The notes: generated from the sequence alone by a model not told the origin. Positions 36,485-45,828 are shown, counted from the stretch's first letter. The stretch is 64,000 nucleotides of DNA from an uncultured Paraprevotella sp. (GCA_944321525.1 CALULQ010000011.1:1-64000); one strand, 5' to 3'. Numbers and translations: made by a program.

Positions 36485-36511
36485 CAAAGAAATCCCTAAA
36501 AGGCTGAAGCA

Positions 36512-38053
36512 ATGAAATATCCGATAGGAATTCAAAATTTTGAGAGTCTACGCAAGGATCATTATCTTTATATAGACAAAACGGCTTTGATACACCAGAT
36601 GGTGGAGAACGGCCGATACTATTTTCTAAGCCGCCCTCGGAGATTTGGCAAGAGCCTGTTGGTTTCCACCCTTGAGGCTTACTTTTTAGGGAAGAAAGAG
36701 TTGTTCGAAGGTTTGGCCTTGGAAGGATTGGAACAGAAATGGGAGAAACGTCCGGTTCTGCACTTAGACTTGAACATTGAGAGATATGAGTCACTTGACA
36801 ACTTAACGGATATCTTGAATGTCAACCTCAAACTTTGGGAACAGATTTACGGCAGCGACGCGTCGGAAACGTCCGTCTCTCTCCGTTTTGCCGGCATCAT
36901 CCGCCGGGCATACGAAAAGACAGGCCACCGGGTGGCAATCTTGGTGGATGAATACGACAAGCCTTTGCTTCAATCAATTGGCAACGAAGAGTTGCAGGAA
37001 CAATTCCGCAACTCCTTGAAACCGTTCTATGGCGTGTTGAAAACAATGGACGGATACATCAAGTTTGCCCTAATGACGGGAGTGACCAAGATGGGTAAAG
37101 TGAGCGTGTTCAGCGACCTGAACAACCTGAACGACATTTCGATGGATCGGCAATACACGTCGTTATGCGGAATCACTGAAAAAGAGATTCACGACAATCT
37201 GGAAGAAGAAACCCGGGCGCTGGCCACCGCCCAAGGCTTATCTTACGAGGAGACTTGCGACAAACTGAAAGAAATGTATGACGGCTATCATTTTGCCCCG
37301 GATTCGGAAGGTGTCTATAACCCTTTCAGCTTGCTGAATGCTTTTTCAAAGAAGACTTTGAGCTGCTATTGGTTCGAAACCGGCACGCCAACCTATTTGG
37401 TGGAGTTGTTGAAGCACAGCGATTACAATCTGGCAAACCTGACGCATGTGGAGACAAGCCTGAGCGTGTTGAACAATGTGTATGGCGACGACAAAGCCAT
37501 TCCGGTCATCTACCAAAGCGGCTACTTGACCATCAAAGACTACGACAGAGAGTTTGGGATTTATACGCTGGACTTCCCCAACAAGGAAGTGGAGGAGGGC
37601 TTCATGGAATTCTTATTGCCCTGCTATTCTTACACGGACGCGACCCTGTCGCAATCCTATGTCAGGCAATTCGTGCGCGAAATTCGGGAAGGAAATACCG
37701 ATGCTTTCTTCCGGCGCCTGCAAAGCTTCTTTACCGACACACCTTACGAACTGGTTCGCGACCTCGAACTTCATTATCAGAATGTGTTGTTTATCATTTT
37801 CAAGCTGATTGGCTTCCACGTCAACGCGGAATACCATACCTCACAAGGGCGTATCGATCTGGTACTTCAGACTACGAAGTTCGTCTATGTCATGGAGTTC
37901 AAATTGGAAGGCACTGCAGAATCTGCCTTGCAGCAAATAGAAGAGAAACAATATGCCATGCCTTTTAAGGCGGATGGACGAAAGGTGTTCAAAATTGGGG
38001 TGAACTTCAGCGCACAAACGCGCAATATAGAAAAATGGGTCGTAGGTGAATAG
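36512..38053 (+). CDS. AAA-ATPase-like protein with C-terminal PD-(D/E)XK nuclease domain
   Basis: A 513-residue protein of the large Bacteroidetes family beginning MKYPIGIQNFESLRKDHYLYIDKT. It has a variant P-loop (FLSRPRRFGKSLLVSTL), Walker B VAILVDEYDKPLL, and at the C-terminus a nuclease-like core (RIDLVLQTTKFVYVMEFKLEG, with D and E-x-K) . These genes occur in many copies in Bacteroidetes genomes and may act on DNA, but their job is not established. It has its own promoter and is separate from the capsule operon. Confidence 0.88.
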   Translation: MKYPIGIQNFESLRKDHYLYIDKTALIHQMVENGRYYFLSRPRRFGKSLLVSTLEAYFLGKKELFEGLALEGLEQKWEKRPVLHLDLNIERYESLDNLTDILNVNLKLWEQIYGSDASETSVSLRFAGIIRRAYEKTGHRVAILVDEYDKPLLQSIGNEELQEQFRNSLKPFYGVLKTMDGYIKFALMTGVTKMGKVSVFSDLNNLNDISMDRQYTSLCGITEKEIHDNLEEETRALATAQGLSYEETCDKLKEMYDGYHFAPDSEGVYNPFSLLNAFSKKTLSCYWFETGTPTYLVELLKHSDYNLANLTHVETSLSVLNNVYGDDKAIPVIYQSGYLTIKDYDREFGIYTLDFPNKEVEEGFMEFLLPCYSYTDATLSQSYVRQFVREIREGNTDAFFRRLQSFFTDTPYELVRDLELHYQNVLFIIFKLIGFHVNAEYHTSQGRIDLVLQTTKFVYVMEFKLEGTAESALQQIEEKQYAMPFKADGRKVFKIGVNFSAQTRNIEKWVVGE

Positions 38054-38395
38054 GAATAGTTCCTCTACCTTATAAACGTCCCTTCTTCTTTGGCGTTTGC
38101 TCCAGAATTCGCATCAACCCGAAAGAAGATGAAACTGGTGGCCGGCTTATAGCCGCCCTTACTTCTCCCCGCCGCATCCGCCCTCCTGCTGCCTTGGCCT
38201 GCACCAGGCCGGCAGCTACGGACTCTTCTCTCAACATTTCTTACGGCCAGAGCCGAGGCTCGCACACGGCCAATGCCTTGATGCCCGCCGGCATCATCCA
38301 CACGCTTTTTTTCCGACTATACAATCTCCCTTCCGCGCCTTGCCCCTCCGGCATGGCACTTTGTCCTTATCCCCGCACAACAGCTTGTCCTCCAC
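38054..38395. other. 342-base gap before the helicase gene
   Basis: C-rich sequence with no credible gene or RNA. A longer open frame starting at 38194 overlaps the helicase in another frame and has the Arg/Gly/Pro-rich look of a shadow. No consensus promoter was seen. Confidence 0.5.
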
Positions 38396-40708
38396 ATGAC
38401 AGCCACCGGACCGTTCTTATTGCGCCCCTACCAGACCGACATGAAGCGCCGGATATTCGCGGAGTGGGAACTGCACCGCAGCCTGATGGTGCAGATGCCC
38501 ACCGGAACGGGCAAGACGCACTTGCTCGCATCGGTCATCCGCGACCTTTCGGAGACGACAGGGAACAAGGACGTGTGGATCATCGCCCACCGCCGCGAAC
38601 TGGTGGAGCAAATCGAGGAAACCGTGTCGCGGTATGGCATGCGCTCGTCGGAGGGACGGGTGAAGGCCATGTCCATCCAGTGGCTCTCGCGACATTGGGA
38701 CGACATGGACGGACGGCGCCCGGGACTGATTGTCGTCGACGAGACGCACCACGCGCTGGCCGCGACCTACAAGGAGCTGTGGAAGCGCTATCCCGAGGCC
38801 CGCAAGCTGGGCATGACAGCCACGCCGTGCCGGCTGGACCGGCGGGGATTCACGGACTTGTTCGAGGTGCTGATCGCGTCGGACGGCATCGCCGGATTCA
38901 TCCGGCAGGGATGGCTGTCGGCGTTCGACTACGTGTCCATCCGTCCGGACGGCGAGGACCAACGGCTGGTGGACAGCCTCTCGAAGCGCGGAGCCGACGG
39001 CGACTTCCAAGTGAAGGAGATGGACGCGGTGCTGAACCGCAAACCGGAAATCGGACGGCTGTATGAAAGCATGTGCCAATACGCCCGTGGCAAAAAGGGC
39101 ATCGTGTATGCCGTCAGCATCGGCCACGCCAGAAACATCGCGGAGTATTATAATAATAAAGGTGTAAGCGCCGCGGCCATCGACAGCAAAACGCCGGCCG
39201 GGGAGCGCAAGCTGGCGGTGGACGGTTTCCGGCAGGGACGGTTGCAGGTGCTGGTGAACGTGGACGTCTTCAGCGAAGGCTTCGACTGCCCGGACGTGGA
39301 GTTCATCCAGCTGGCCCGCCCCACCCTCTCGTTGGCCAAATACCTGCAACAGGTGGGGCGCGGACTGCGCCGGACAGAGGGCAAGGAGGCGTGCGTGCTG
39401 ATCGACAACGTGGGATTGTACCGCCTCTTCGGGCTGCCCTCGGCGCACAGGGACTGGGCCGCCATGTTCGAAGGCCGCCTGGCCGGAAAAGGGCACGCCG
39501 CGGCCCGCTCCTCGGCGGCATACATGGCCGAGGCACGGGCCGCACAGGACAGGGACGGCAAGGACAGTCCGCTCGAGATGGTCGTGTCGCACGAACAACT
39601 GTTGCACGCTCTGGAGCAGGAAGATGCGTCCGCCGCCCGCGACATGCCGTCGCAAGAAGCCCTGAAACCGTTCAAGGACCGGCAAAGCGGACTGTGGGGA
39701 CTGAGGCGCGGGCCGGTACTCACCGTCCCGCCACGATACGCGGCCATATCCGCCACGAGGGGCGACTTCGCCGCCGTGAAATTCGGCGACGGGCACATGG
39801 CCGTCGTCGACGACAGCGGGCGCGTCCGGATGGAACTCGGACGGCACAGGCGGGCAAGATTCCTGCCGGACGACCTTATGGCCCTGACGGACGACAGACA
39901 GCCGGACACCTACATCGACCTAAGGAACGGACAACCATACACGCAAAGGCCGTCAATCGTCCGGTTCGGGCCGATAGAGCTGCTCCGCTCCGACGGCGTC
40001 TACTACAGCCGCACGAGAGAGGTCTTCCGGAGTCCGCCCGGCACCGCGCCTTACGACTTTGTCCGCAGGAGCTTCTACCTGTTGGCCTACGACTATTCCT
40101 CTCCCCCGTCCGTCCCGACGGTCGACCCGCCGGACGCCCTCCCGGGCCGCTCGTGTGCCTGCCTTCTCGAAGGCGATGCCGAGCGCTACTACTGGTTCTG
40201 CGGTAAACTGGCGGACGGGAGCATCGTGGTGGCCGACAACGACGGGAACTACTATCACGCGGAAAAGGGGAAGGAAAAGCGGCGCATCGCCGGCCAACGC
40301 CCGCTCCCCGGAGAAGAGGACTTCCACACCGCGGTCCACCGGCTGAAGGCCGACGCCGCAAGGCGCGCCTGCAAACACCGGGAAGAACGGCGGGCCGAAG
40401 AAGAAAAGCGGCGGCAGGAGAGGCTGGCCGCACTGCGGCAGGCCGTCCCCTTCCATGCCGGACCCAAATGGGGACTGAAGATGGGCGACACCATCGTCGT
40501 GCCCCCCATCTACCGCAACATCCAGACCCCCGTAGGCTACTTTTGCGCCGTGGAGTGCAACCCGCGGCAATGGGGCGTCATCATGCTGGACGGGAAGATG
40601 GTGGTGGAAGCGCGCTATGCGAACGTGGAAATCGAGGAAAACGGGACGGCGCGCCTGACCCTCGCCACGGGGAAGACCAAAACCATAAGGTTGCAGGCGA
40701 CACGCTGA
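38396..40708 (+). CDS. DEAD/DEAH-box helicase with C-terminal WG-like repeats
   Basis: A 770-residue superfamily 2 helicase: the N-terminal RecA domain has FLLRPYQTDMKRRI (Q-like motif), Walker A MPTGTGKTHLL and the DEXH box VVDETHHAL. The second domain has VYAVSIGHARNIAEYYN, DVFSEGFDCPDVEF and motif VI QQVGRGLRR. From about residue 440 it carries beta-rich repeats with W-G and P-P-R/I-Y units (GLWGLRRGPVLTVPPRYAAI, KWGLKMGDTIVVPPIYRNI), similar to WG repeats, and a charged helix between them. Possible roles are in RNA or DNA remodelling. It lies alone between the nuclease-like gene and pyrE. Confidence 0.85.
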   Translation: MTATGPFLLRPYQTDMKRRIFAEWELHRSLMVQMPTGTGKTHLLASVIRDLSETTGNKDVWIIAHRRELVEQIEETVSRYGMRSSEGRVKAMSIQWLSRHWDDMDGRRPGLIVVDETHHALAATYKELWKRYPEARKLGMTATPCRLDRRGFTDLFEVLIASDGIAGFIRQGWLSAFDYVSIRPDGEDQRLVDSLSKRGADGDFQVKEMDAVLNRKPEIGRLYESMCQYARGKKGIVYAVSIGHARNIAEYYNNKGVSAAAIDSKTPAGERKLAVDGFRQGRLQVLVNVDVFSEGFDCPDVEFIQLARPTLSLAKYLQQVGRGLRRTEGKEACVLIDNVGLYRLFGLPSAHRDWAAMFEGRLAGKGHAAARSSAAYMAEARAAQDRDGKDSPLEMVVSHEQLLHALEQEDASAARDMPSQEALKPFKDRQSGLWGLRRGPVLTVPPRYAAISATRGDFAAVKFGDGHMAVVDDSGRVRMELGRHRRARFLPDDLMALTDDRQPDTYIDLRNGQPYTQRPSIVRFGPIELLRSDGVYYSRTREVFRSPPGTAPYDFVRRSFYLLAYDYSSPPSVPTVDPPDALPGRSCACLLEGDAERYYWFCGKLADGSIVVADNDGNYYHAEKGKEKRRIAGQRPLPGEEDFHTAVHRLKADAARRACKHREERRAEEEKRRQERLAALRQAVPFHAGPKWGLKMGDTIVVPPIYRNIQTPVGYFCAVECNPRQWGVIMLDGKMVVEARYANVEIEENGTARLTLATGKTKTIRLQATR

Positions 40709-40769
40709 CACGGCCTGCGCACGCCTCCGCTTCCGGCCGCATCCGGAGCGGAATGCGGGCGGAAGCCAT

Positions 40770-40845
40770 GCGGAGTTCCGAATCGTACTTTGCGGAAAGT
40801 ACTCGAGTACTTGCCGCAGAGTACGCCGACGGACTCCGCACGGCG
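40770..40845. repeat. Dispersed extragenic repeat, copy 1
   Basis: This stretch shares GCGGAG, GCGGAAAGTACTCGAGTAC, GCAGAGTACGCCG and intervening sequence with 58428-58540. It contains the 16-base perfect palindrome AAGTACTCGAGTACTT (40798-40813). It is intergenic in both places. Confidence 0.75.
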
Positions 40846-40918
40846 TTACACGGCATCGGGCCACGCCGGGAAGCGAAGCCCTGGATAAAAATAAAAAACA
40901 TGCTGGGCACGCTTTTAT

Positions 40919-40949
40919 TTTGTATTTCGCCCGACTTGCACTATCTTTG
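40919..40949 (+). promoter_or_regulatory. pyrE promoter
   Basis: -33 TTTG (40919-40922), 19 bases, -7 TATCTTTG (40942-40949); 28 bases ahead of the pyrE ATG. Confidence 0.88.
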
Positions 40950-40977
40950 CAACGTCAATCATAAAGTTAGGATAATT

Positions 40978-41610
40978 ATGGAAACATTAGAGAAGATTTT
41001 CGCAGCCAAGTTACTCAAGGTCAAAGCTATCAAACTCCAGCCGACCAATCCTTTCACGTGGGCTTCCGGATGGAAATCCCCCTTCTATTGCGACAATCGC
41101 AAAACATTATCCTATCCAGGACTGCGCAGCTTTGTGAAAATCGAGATAGGGCGCCTCATCTCCGAGCGCTTCCCCGAAGCCGACGCCATCGCCGGAGTGG
41201 CCACAGGGGCCATCCCGCAAGGCGCGTTGGTGGCCGACCTTCTGGCCCTTCCGTTCGTCTATGTCCGCTCCAAGCCCAAAGACCACGGACTGGAAAACCT
41301 CATCGAGGGCGAACTCCGTCCGGGCATGAAGGTAGTGGTGGTGGAAGACCTGATCTCCACCGGCGGCAGCAGCCTGAAAGCCGTTGAGGCCATCCGCAAC
41401 AACGGATGCGAAGTCTGCGGCATGGTGGCGGCCTACACCTACGGGTTCGACGTGGCCACCGAAGCCTTCAAGGCCGCCAACGTGAAGCTGGTGACGCTCA
41501 CCAACTACGAAGCCGTGGTGGCAGAAGCCGTGCGCACGGGATACATCGACGCCGCCGACGTGGACGTGCTCAACGAATGGAGAAAAGACCCCGCACACTG
41601 GAACGGATAA
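40978..41610 (+). CDS. pyrE: Orotate phosphoribosyltransferase
   Basis: A 210-residue enzyme converting orotate and PRPP to OMP in pyrimidine synthesis. Motifs: SGWKSPFYCDNRKTLSYPG near the N-terminus, GVATGAIPQGALVAD, YVRSKPKDHGLENLIEG (flexible loop) and the PRPP loop VVVVEDLISTGGSS. The start at ATG 40978 follows a consensus promoter. It heads the pyrE-SRPBCC-argH group. Confidence 0.97.
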   Translation: METLEKIFAAKLLKVKAIKLQPTNPFTWASGWKSPFYCDNRKTLSYPGLRSFVKIEIGRLISERFPEADAIAGVATGAIPQGALVADLLALPFVYVRSKPKDHGLENLIEGELRPGMKVVVVEDLISTGGSSLKAVEAIRNNGCEVCGMVAAYTYGFDVATEAFKAANVKLVTLTNYEAVVAEAVRTGYIDAADVDVLNEWRKDPAHWNG

Positions 41611-41638
41611 CCCATCGCCCACGCTAACAAAGAGAATC

Positions 41639-42121
41639 ATGTCGAAACAACAATTTGAAAGCAACGTCAAGGCCGTCGCCCATCCGCAATCGTGCGTGTA
41701 TGCCAAACTGGCCGACCTGAACAACCTGGCCGTCATCAAGGAACGGTTCAACGACCCGGCGCTCCGCAGCCAGATGGCCGGACAAGTGCCCGAAGACAAA
41801 CTGGAACAGCTGCAAAGGAACATCGAGGAAATGACGTTCGACACCGACTCGGTCACCTGCAAGGTGCCGCCCGTAGGCGACCTCTCGCTCCGCATCATCG
41901 AGCGGGAAGAACCGAAGTGCATCAAGTTCGAAACCGTCAACTCGCCCATCCATCTCAACTTGTGGATACAGCTGCTGCCCACGTCGGAAACCACCTGCAA
42001 GATGAAACTCACCGTGGGAGCCGACCTCAACCCCTTCATCAAGGGCATGGTCGAGAAACCGCTGCGCGAAGGAGTGGAAAAACTGGCCGACATGCTGGCC
42101 ATGATTCCCTACGGGGATTAA
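41639..42121 (+). CDS. SRPBCC-family (START-like) protein
   Basis: A 160-residue protein without signal peptide. It has alternating strands and a long C-terminal helix (GMVEKPLREGVEKLADMLAM) around a hydrophobic cavity typical of the polyketide cyclase/START-like fold. Position between pyrE and argH is a conserved one for such a protein. Ligand unknown. Confidence 0.82.
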   Translation: MSKQQFESNVKAVAHPQSCVYAKLADLNNLAVIKERFNDPALRSQMAGQVPEDKLEQLQRNIEEMTFDTDSVTCKVPPVGDLSLRIIEREEPKCIKFETVNSPIHLNLWIQLLPTSETTCKMKLTVGADLNPFIKGMVEKPLREGVEKLADMLAMIPYGD

Positions 42122-42144
42122 AAAGGTACAAACAACATACAGCT

Positions 42145-43485
42145 ATGGCAAGCAAACTCTGGGAAAAAAACACAGAAGTCAACAAAGAGATAGAAAAGTT
42201 CACGGTCGGCCGCGACCGTGAACTTGATTTATATCTGGCCAAGTACGACGTGCTCGGCTCCATGGCGCACATCACCATGCTGCAGTCCATCGGACTGCTC
42301 GGCGCCGACGAACTGGACGTGCTGCTGGCCGAACTGCGCCTCATCCACGCCGACATCGAGGCCGGACGCTTCACCATCGAAGACGGGGTGGAGGACGTGC
42401 ACTCGCAGGTGGAACTGCTCCTGACCCGCAAACTGGGCGACGTGGGAAAGAAAATACACAGCGGGCGGTCGCGCAACGACCAAGTGCTGGTGGACCTGAA
42501 ACTCTTCACCCGCGCCCAACTGAAAGAAATCGCCGAAGAGACCAAAGTGCTGTTCGAAGAACTGCAGGCCCAAAGCGAACGCTACAAGGGCGTGCTCATG
42601 CCGGGCTACACCCACCTGCAGGTGGCCATGCCGTCAAGCTTCGGACTGTGGTTCGGGGCCTATGCCGAAAGCCTGGTGGACGACCTGCTCTTCCTACAGG
42701 CAGCCTACAAGATGACCAACCGCAACCCGCTCGGCTCCGCCGCCGGATACGGTTCGTCCTTCCCCCTCAACCGCACGCTGACCACCCGCCTGCTGGGCTT
42801 CGACTCCATGAACTACAACGTGGTCTACGCCCAGATGGGGCGCGGGAAAATGGAGCGCAACGTGGCCTTCGCCCTGGCCAGCATCGCCGGGACGCTCAGC
42901 AAACTGGCCTTCGACGCCTGCCTGTTCAACTCGCAGAACTTCGGGTTCGTCAAACTGCCGGACAACTGCACCACCGGCTCCAGCATCATGCCGCACAAGA
43001 AAAACCCCGACGTGTTCGAACTGACCCGCGCCAAGTGCAACAAAATCCAGGCCCTGCCGCAACAGATCATCCTCATCATGAACAACCTGCCCTGCGGCTA
43101 CTTCCGCGACCTGCAGATCATCAAGGAAGTCTTCCTCCCGGCTTTCGAGGAACTGAAAGACTGCCTGCGCATGACGGCCTACATCGTGAACAAGATCCAA
43201 GTGAACGAACACATTTTGGACGACCCGAAATACGACAACATGTTCAGCGTGGAAGAAGTCAACCGCCTGGCCGCTTCCGGCATGCCCTTCCGCGACGCCT
43301 ACAAGAAAGTGGGGCTCGACATCGAGGCGGGCAACTTCGTGCCGGACAAGCACATCCGCCACACCCATGAAGGCAGCATCGGCAACCTCTGCAACAGCGA
43401 GATCCATGCCCTGATGGAAAAAGTGTGGGACGGCTTCAACTTCGCGCAAGCCGAAGAGGCGGAAAAGCGCCTGCTCGAACCATGA
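42145..43485 (+). CDS. argH: Argininosuccinate lyase
   Basis: A 446-residue enzyme releasing arginine and fumarate from argininosuccinate. Motifs: VEDVHSQVELLLTRKLGDVG, HSGRSRNDQVLVDLKLF, GYTHLQVAMPSSFG, and the signature loop TTGSSIMPHKKNPDVFE with the catalytic Ser. The start at ATG 42145 (MASKLWEKN) gives normal length; the frame upstream is a shadow of the SRPBCC gene. Confidence 0.97.
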   Translation: MASKLWEKNTEVNKEIEKFTVGRDRELDLYLAKYDVLGSMAHITMLQSIGLLGADELDVLLAELRLIHADIEAGRFTIEDGVEDVHSQVELLLTRKLGDVGKKIHSGRSRNDQVLVDLKLFTRAQLKEIAEETKVLFEELQAQSERYKGVLMPGYTHLQVAMPSSFGLWFGAYAESLVDDLLFLQAAYKMTNRNPLGSAAGYGSSFPLNRTLTTRLLGFDSMNYNVVYAQMGRGKMERNVAFALASIAGTLSKLAFDACLFNSQNFGFVKLPDNCTTGSSIMPHKKNPDVFELTRAKCNKIQALPQQIILIMNNLPCGYFRDLQIIKEVFLPAFEELKDCLRMTAYIVNKIQVNEHILDDPKYDNMFSVEEVNRLAASGMPFRDAYKKVGLDIEAGNFVPDKHIRHTHEGSIGNLCNSEIHALMEKVWDGFNFAQAEEAEKRLLEP

Positions 43486-43578
43486 CATTGATGCCAACCG
43501 GCGCGCAGGGACCTGGGCAAAAGGACAAAAAAGCAAGACCTTGCAAAATAAAACACGAGAAACTCCGTTATTCTTAAC

Positions 43579-44130
43579 ATGAAAAGAATACGGAGTTTTT
43601 TGTTTCTGACCCTGCTGGTCTGCCTTGCCGCTTGCAAGGACGACGTGCAAAGCACTTATTCCAACTATCCGGCCTATTTCGTGTGCAAGAACGTGAACAC
43701 CGTCCCGCCCCTCAACGCAGCCATGAACAGCCTGGGCATCTTCACCACCATCCGCTACGACCGCAACCGCTTCCTCTTTACCGACGAACGGGGAAACACG
43801 ACGCCCGTCAATGCCACCGCCATCGCCGGCAACTCTTCCCTGCAAATGGGCATTGCCGGCTTCATTGCCGGACTGCCCAACATCCCCGAGCTGGGCAACA
43901 GCGTGTCCGTCCCCGTCTGCTTCGACCTGGCCTGCCCCAACTGCTATTCCAGCTACAACATCTCCCGCTCCCTCGACCTGAAAGAAGGAGGATACGCGGC
44001 GTGCGTTTCCTGCGGACGGACCTACGACCTGAACAACCAAGGGCAGATTGCCATCGGCGAAGCAGGGGTCAACCTGTTCCGCTACCACATCACCTATTCA
44101 GGCAACACCATGGTCATCAACAACCGCTAA
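43579..44130 (+). CDS. Small Cys-containing lipoprotein of unknown function
   Basis: A 183-residue protein with lipobox LAAC after 18 residues. The mature part has two C-x-x-C pairs (CPNC near 114 and CVSC near 137, separated by 22 residues), a layout that could bind a metal or iron-sulfur group, as in Rieske-like folds, plus beta-strands and the end YHITYSGNTMVINNR. It follows argH by 93 bases and precedes the tRNA pair. Rieske-like function is only a guess. Confidence 0.8.
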   Translation: MKRIRSFLFLTLLVCLAACKDDVQSTYSNYPAYFVCKNVNTVPPLNAAMNSLGIFTTIRYDRNRFLFTDERGNTTPVNATAIAGNSSLQMGIAGFIAGLPNIPELGNSVSVPVCFDLACPNCYSSYNISRSLDLKEGGYAACVSCGRTYDLNNQGQIAIGEAGVNLFRYHITYSGNTMVINNR

Positions 44131-44145
44131 AAAGCAAACAAAAAA

Positions 44146-44177
44146 TTTGGCATAAACAGGGAAATGCACTATCTTTG
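44146..44177 (+). promoter_or_regulatory. Promoter of the tRNA pair
   Basis: -33 TTTG (44146-44149), 20 bases, -7 TATCTTTG (44170-44177); 23 bases ahead of tRNA-Gly. Confidence 0.85.
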
Positions 44178-44200
44178 CAGCCGTTATCATCACACGCCCT

Positions 44201-44276
<76 letters not shown>

Positions 44277-44281
44277 AGGTC

Positions 44282-44367
44282 GCTCGAATGGTGGAATCGG
44301 TAGACACGAGGGACTTAAAATCCCTTGGCCAGTGATGGCTGTGCGGGTTCAAGTCCCGCTTCGAGTA
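44282..44367 (+). tRNA. tRNA-Leu (TAA)
   Basis: An 86-base class II cloverleaf: acceptor GCTCGAA/TTCGAGT (first pair G-U), anticodon TAA in the loop ACTTAAAAT, a long variable arm, and T-loop GGTTCAAGTCC. CCA is not encoded. Its last 14 bases lie in the attachment site of the integrated element, which therefore restores the tRNA end. Confidence 0.95.
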
Positions 44368-44370
44368 CTC
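44354..44370 (+). repeat. Left attachment site (in tRNA-Leu)
   Basis: TCCCGCTTCGAGTACTC, identical to 53789-53805. A hairpin CTAATTAT/ATAATTAG (44380-44398) lies just inside the element. Confidence 0.9.
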
Positions 44371-44422
44371 CTAAAACTTCTAATTATCAGATAATTAGAG
44401 AATTACAAAATCACACCTATGC

Positions 44423-44450
44423 TTTTGTGCGACTAAAATGCGACTTCATT
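44423..44450 (+). repeat. Integrase-arm-like repeats, left end
   Basis: TTTTGTGCGACT (44423-44434) followed by AAAATGCGACTTCATT (44435-44450); the same motif is found four times near the right end. Confidence 0.65.
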
Positions 44451-44736
44451 CAGATTATAGCGATATGAGGTAGCAAAAAAGGCCGCTTGCCACACTTGAC
44501 AAAACGACCTTCATTTGCGATTAAAATACCTTATGGCATTTCGGCACAAAGATACGATTTCTTTTTCACCGCAACAACTTTCCGGTACGGAAGTGTTAAC
44601 GCCACAGACGAACGCCCACGAAACGGAAAATCAGGCATGAAACCCTGCTGTCCCTCTTCCGGGCGATTCCCAACCGCCCAAAAACGCCCTGAAACCGACA
44701 AAAAACCGTGTTAAATCCGCGTGAACGAATATTAAA

Positions 44737-44768
44737 GAAAAAAGGCGGCTCACGTAGAACCGCCCCTT
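44737..44768 (-). terminator. Terminator of the element's minus-strand operon
   Basis: On the minus strand GGCGGTTC, loop TACGT, GAGCCGCC (one mismatch), then TTTTTTCTTT. It lies just past the stop of the last operon gene. Confidence 0.7.
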
Positions 44769-44770
44769 CC

Positions 44771-45040
44771 TCATCTCAAAAATTTAATCAAATCCGGCTT
44801 ATCTGCTGCATACTCAATCAGCTTGTCCGTTGGCCGCACATAGAACGTATTCTTAGCTCTACGCCGTTCTGTGAAGCCTGCCTGCCTCATCAACGCGGCC
44901 ATCTCGTCCACACCGACACCCTCATCAAAGATGCACCCAAGCAACGCCGCCCACCGTTCAGGTGATAACCGCAACGGCTTCCGTATGTCGCCCACGAAGA
45001 AAGCCCGTAGCATCTTTAGTTTCATCCTTTTTGTAATCAT
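44771..45040 (-). CDS. Small conserved-looking element protein, unknown
   Basis: 89 residues, basic N-terminus (MITKRMKLKMLRAFFVGDIR) and helical throughout, with LSPERWAALLGCIF and RAKNTFYVRPTDKLIEYAA; possibly a winged-helix-like DNA-binding fold. Its ATG overlaps the upstream stop (ATGA). It ends the element's operon. It has the same length as, and some resemblance in tail pattern to, its neighbour at 45037. Confidence 0.6.
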   Translation of the reverse strand: MITKRMKLKMLRAFFVGDIRKPLRLSPERWAALLGCIFDEGVGVDEMAALMRQAGFTERRRAKNTFYVRPTDKLIEYAADKPDLIKFLR

Positions 45041-45306
45041 GCCATAATATCCCCTCGTTTGAATCTCCGTCTCAATTCCGGCACCATTTTCAGCCGGAAT
45101 GCGCCCGTCTTTTTCTGCACGTAGCCCATCTCCAATAACAGCTCAATGAACTTATCCACAGCAAGATAAACGCCCGTGTCCTGCTGCAAGCCGTGCTTCA
45201 GGCGATACGGCGAAATGCTGTCTCCGAGCAGCGTGGTCGGCACAAGATGCTGCCGAACCCACGCCATAGCCAAATCCTTGTCCTGCTTGGTCATACCCTC
45301 ACGCAT
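45037..45306 (-). CDS. Small element protein, unknown, winged-helix-like
   Basis: 89 residues, starting at ATG 45306 in a TAATG overlap with the interrupted gene upstream; the longer open frame starting at 45576 is a shadow of that gene. It has LLGDSISPYRLKHGLQQ, then VDKFIELLLEMGYVQKKTGAFRLKM, which reads like a helix-turn-helix followed by a wing. A DNA-binding role is inferred. Confidence 0.6.
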   Translation of the reverse strand: MREGMTKQDKDLAMAWVRQHLVPTTLLGDSISPYRLKHGLQQDTGVYLAVDKFIELLLEMGYVQKKTGAFRLKMVPELRRRFKRGDIMA

Positions 45307-45828
45307 TAATCTGAATCCTTTGCAGGGAACTTCCCGGCCATCATCTGAAAAAACACGTCTTTGTCCGGACGCTTCAAAAAGTCCACGAAAGAAACCTCTG
45401 CCGGAAGGACGGATGCACCGACTTTTCGTGTGAAGAAACATCTGCGTTCCATGCCAGCGAACACGGGCAGTCCATGTTCCTGCTCCCACTGCCGCGCCCC
45501 CTCTATGGCCGCGACCACCAAGGAAAGCCGCCACCAATACTCCGACATCAAAGCCGCATCCACCCGGGTAGTGCAAGCCTCGCGGGCGACACGCTCCTGC
45601 TCCTTGTGGTTGATTACCATCTTACCGCCTTTCTCCTCCGCCATCAGCCCGGCGTCGAATGCCTTCTTTATGCGGGCGACATGCGGGTAAATGGCATCTG
45701 CAAGTTCCTGATAGACGGCTTGAATCCGGAGTTTCTCGCGCTTGGGGACGAACCCCAACGACCGCACACAATGGTCGCGCATGTCCCGGAAGAACGCGGC
45801 AAAAGCCTCCTCACTCTCACTTATCTCT

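Larger units (their letters stand above)
44371..44770. other. 400-base left end of the element, no gene seen
   Basis: Contains the hairpin beside the attachment site, integrase-arm-like motifs at 44423-44450, and the terminator of the minus-strand operon at 44737-44768. The short open frames here lack coding character. Confidence 0.55.

Noticed and set aside
38194..39066. 290-residue frame overlapping the helicase start
   Set aside because: Arg/Gly/Ala/Pro/His-rich shadow of the helicase gene with no motifs.
45037..45576. 179-residue version of the 89-residue element gene
   Set aside because: The extra N-terminal half is an out-of-frame reading of the interrupted gene; the TAATG overlap at 45306 marks the real start.
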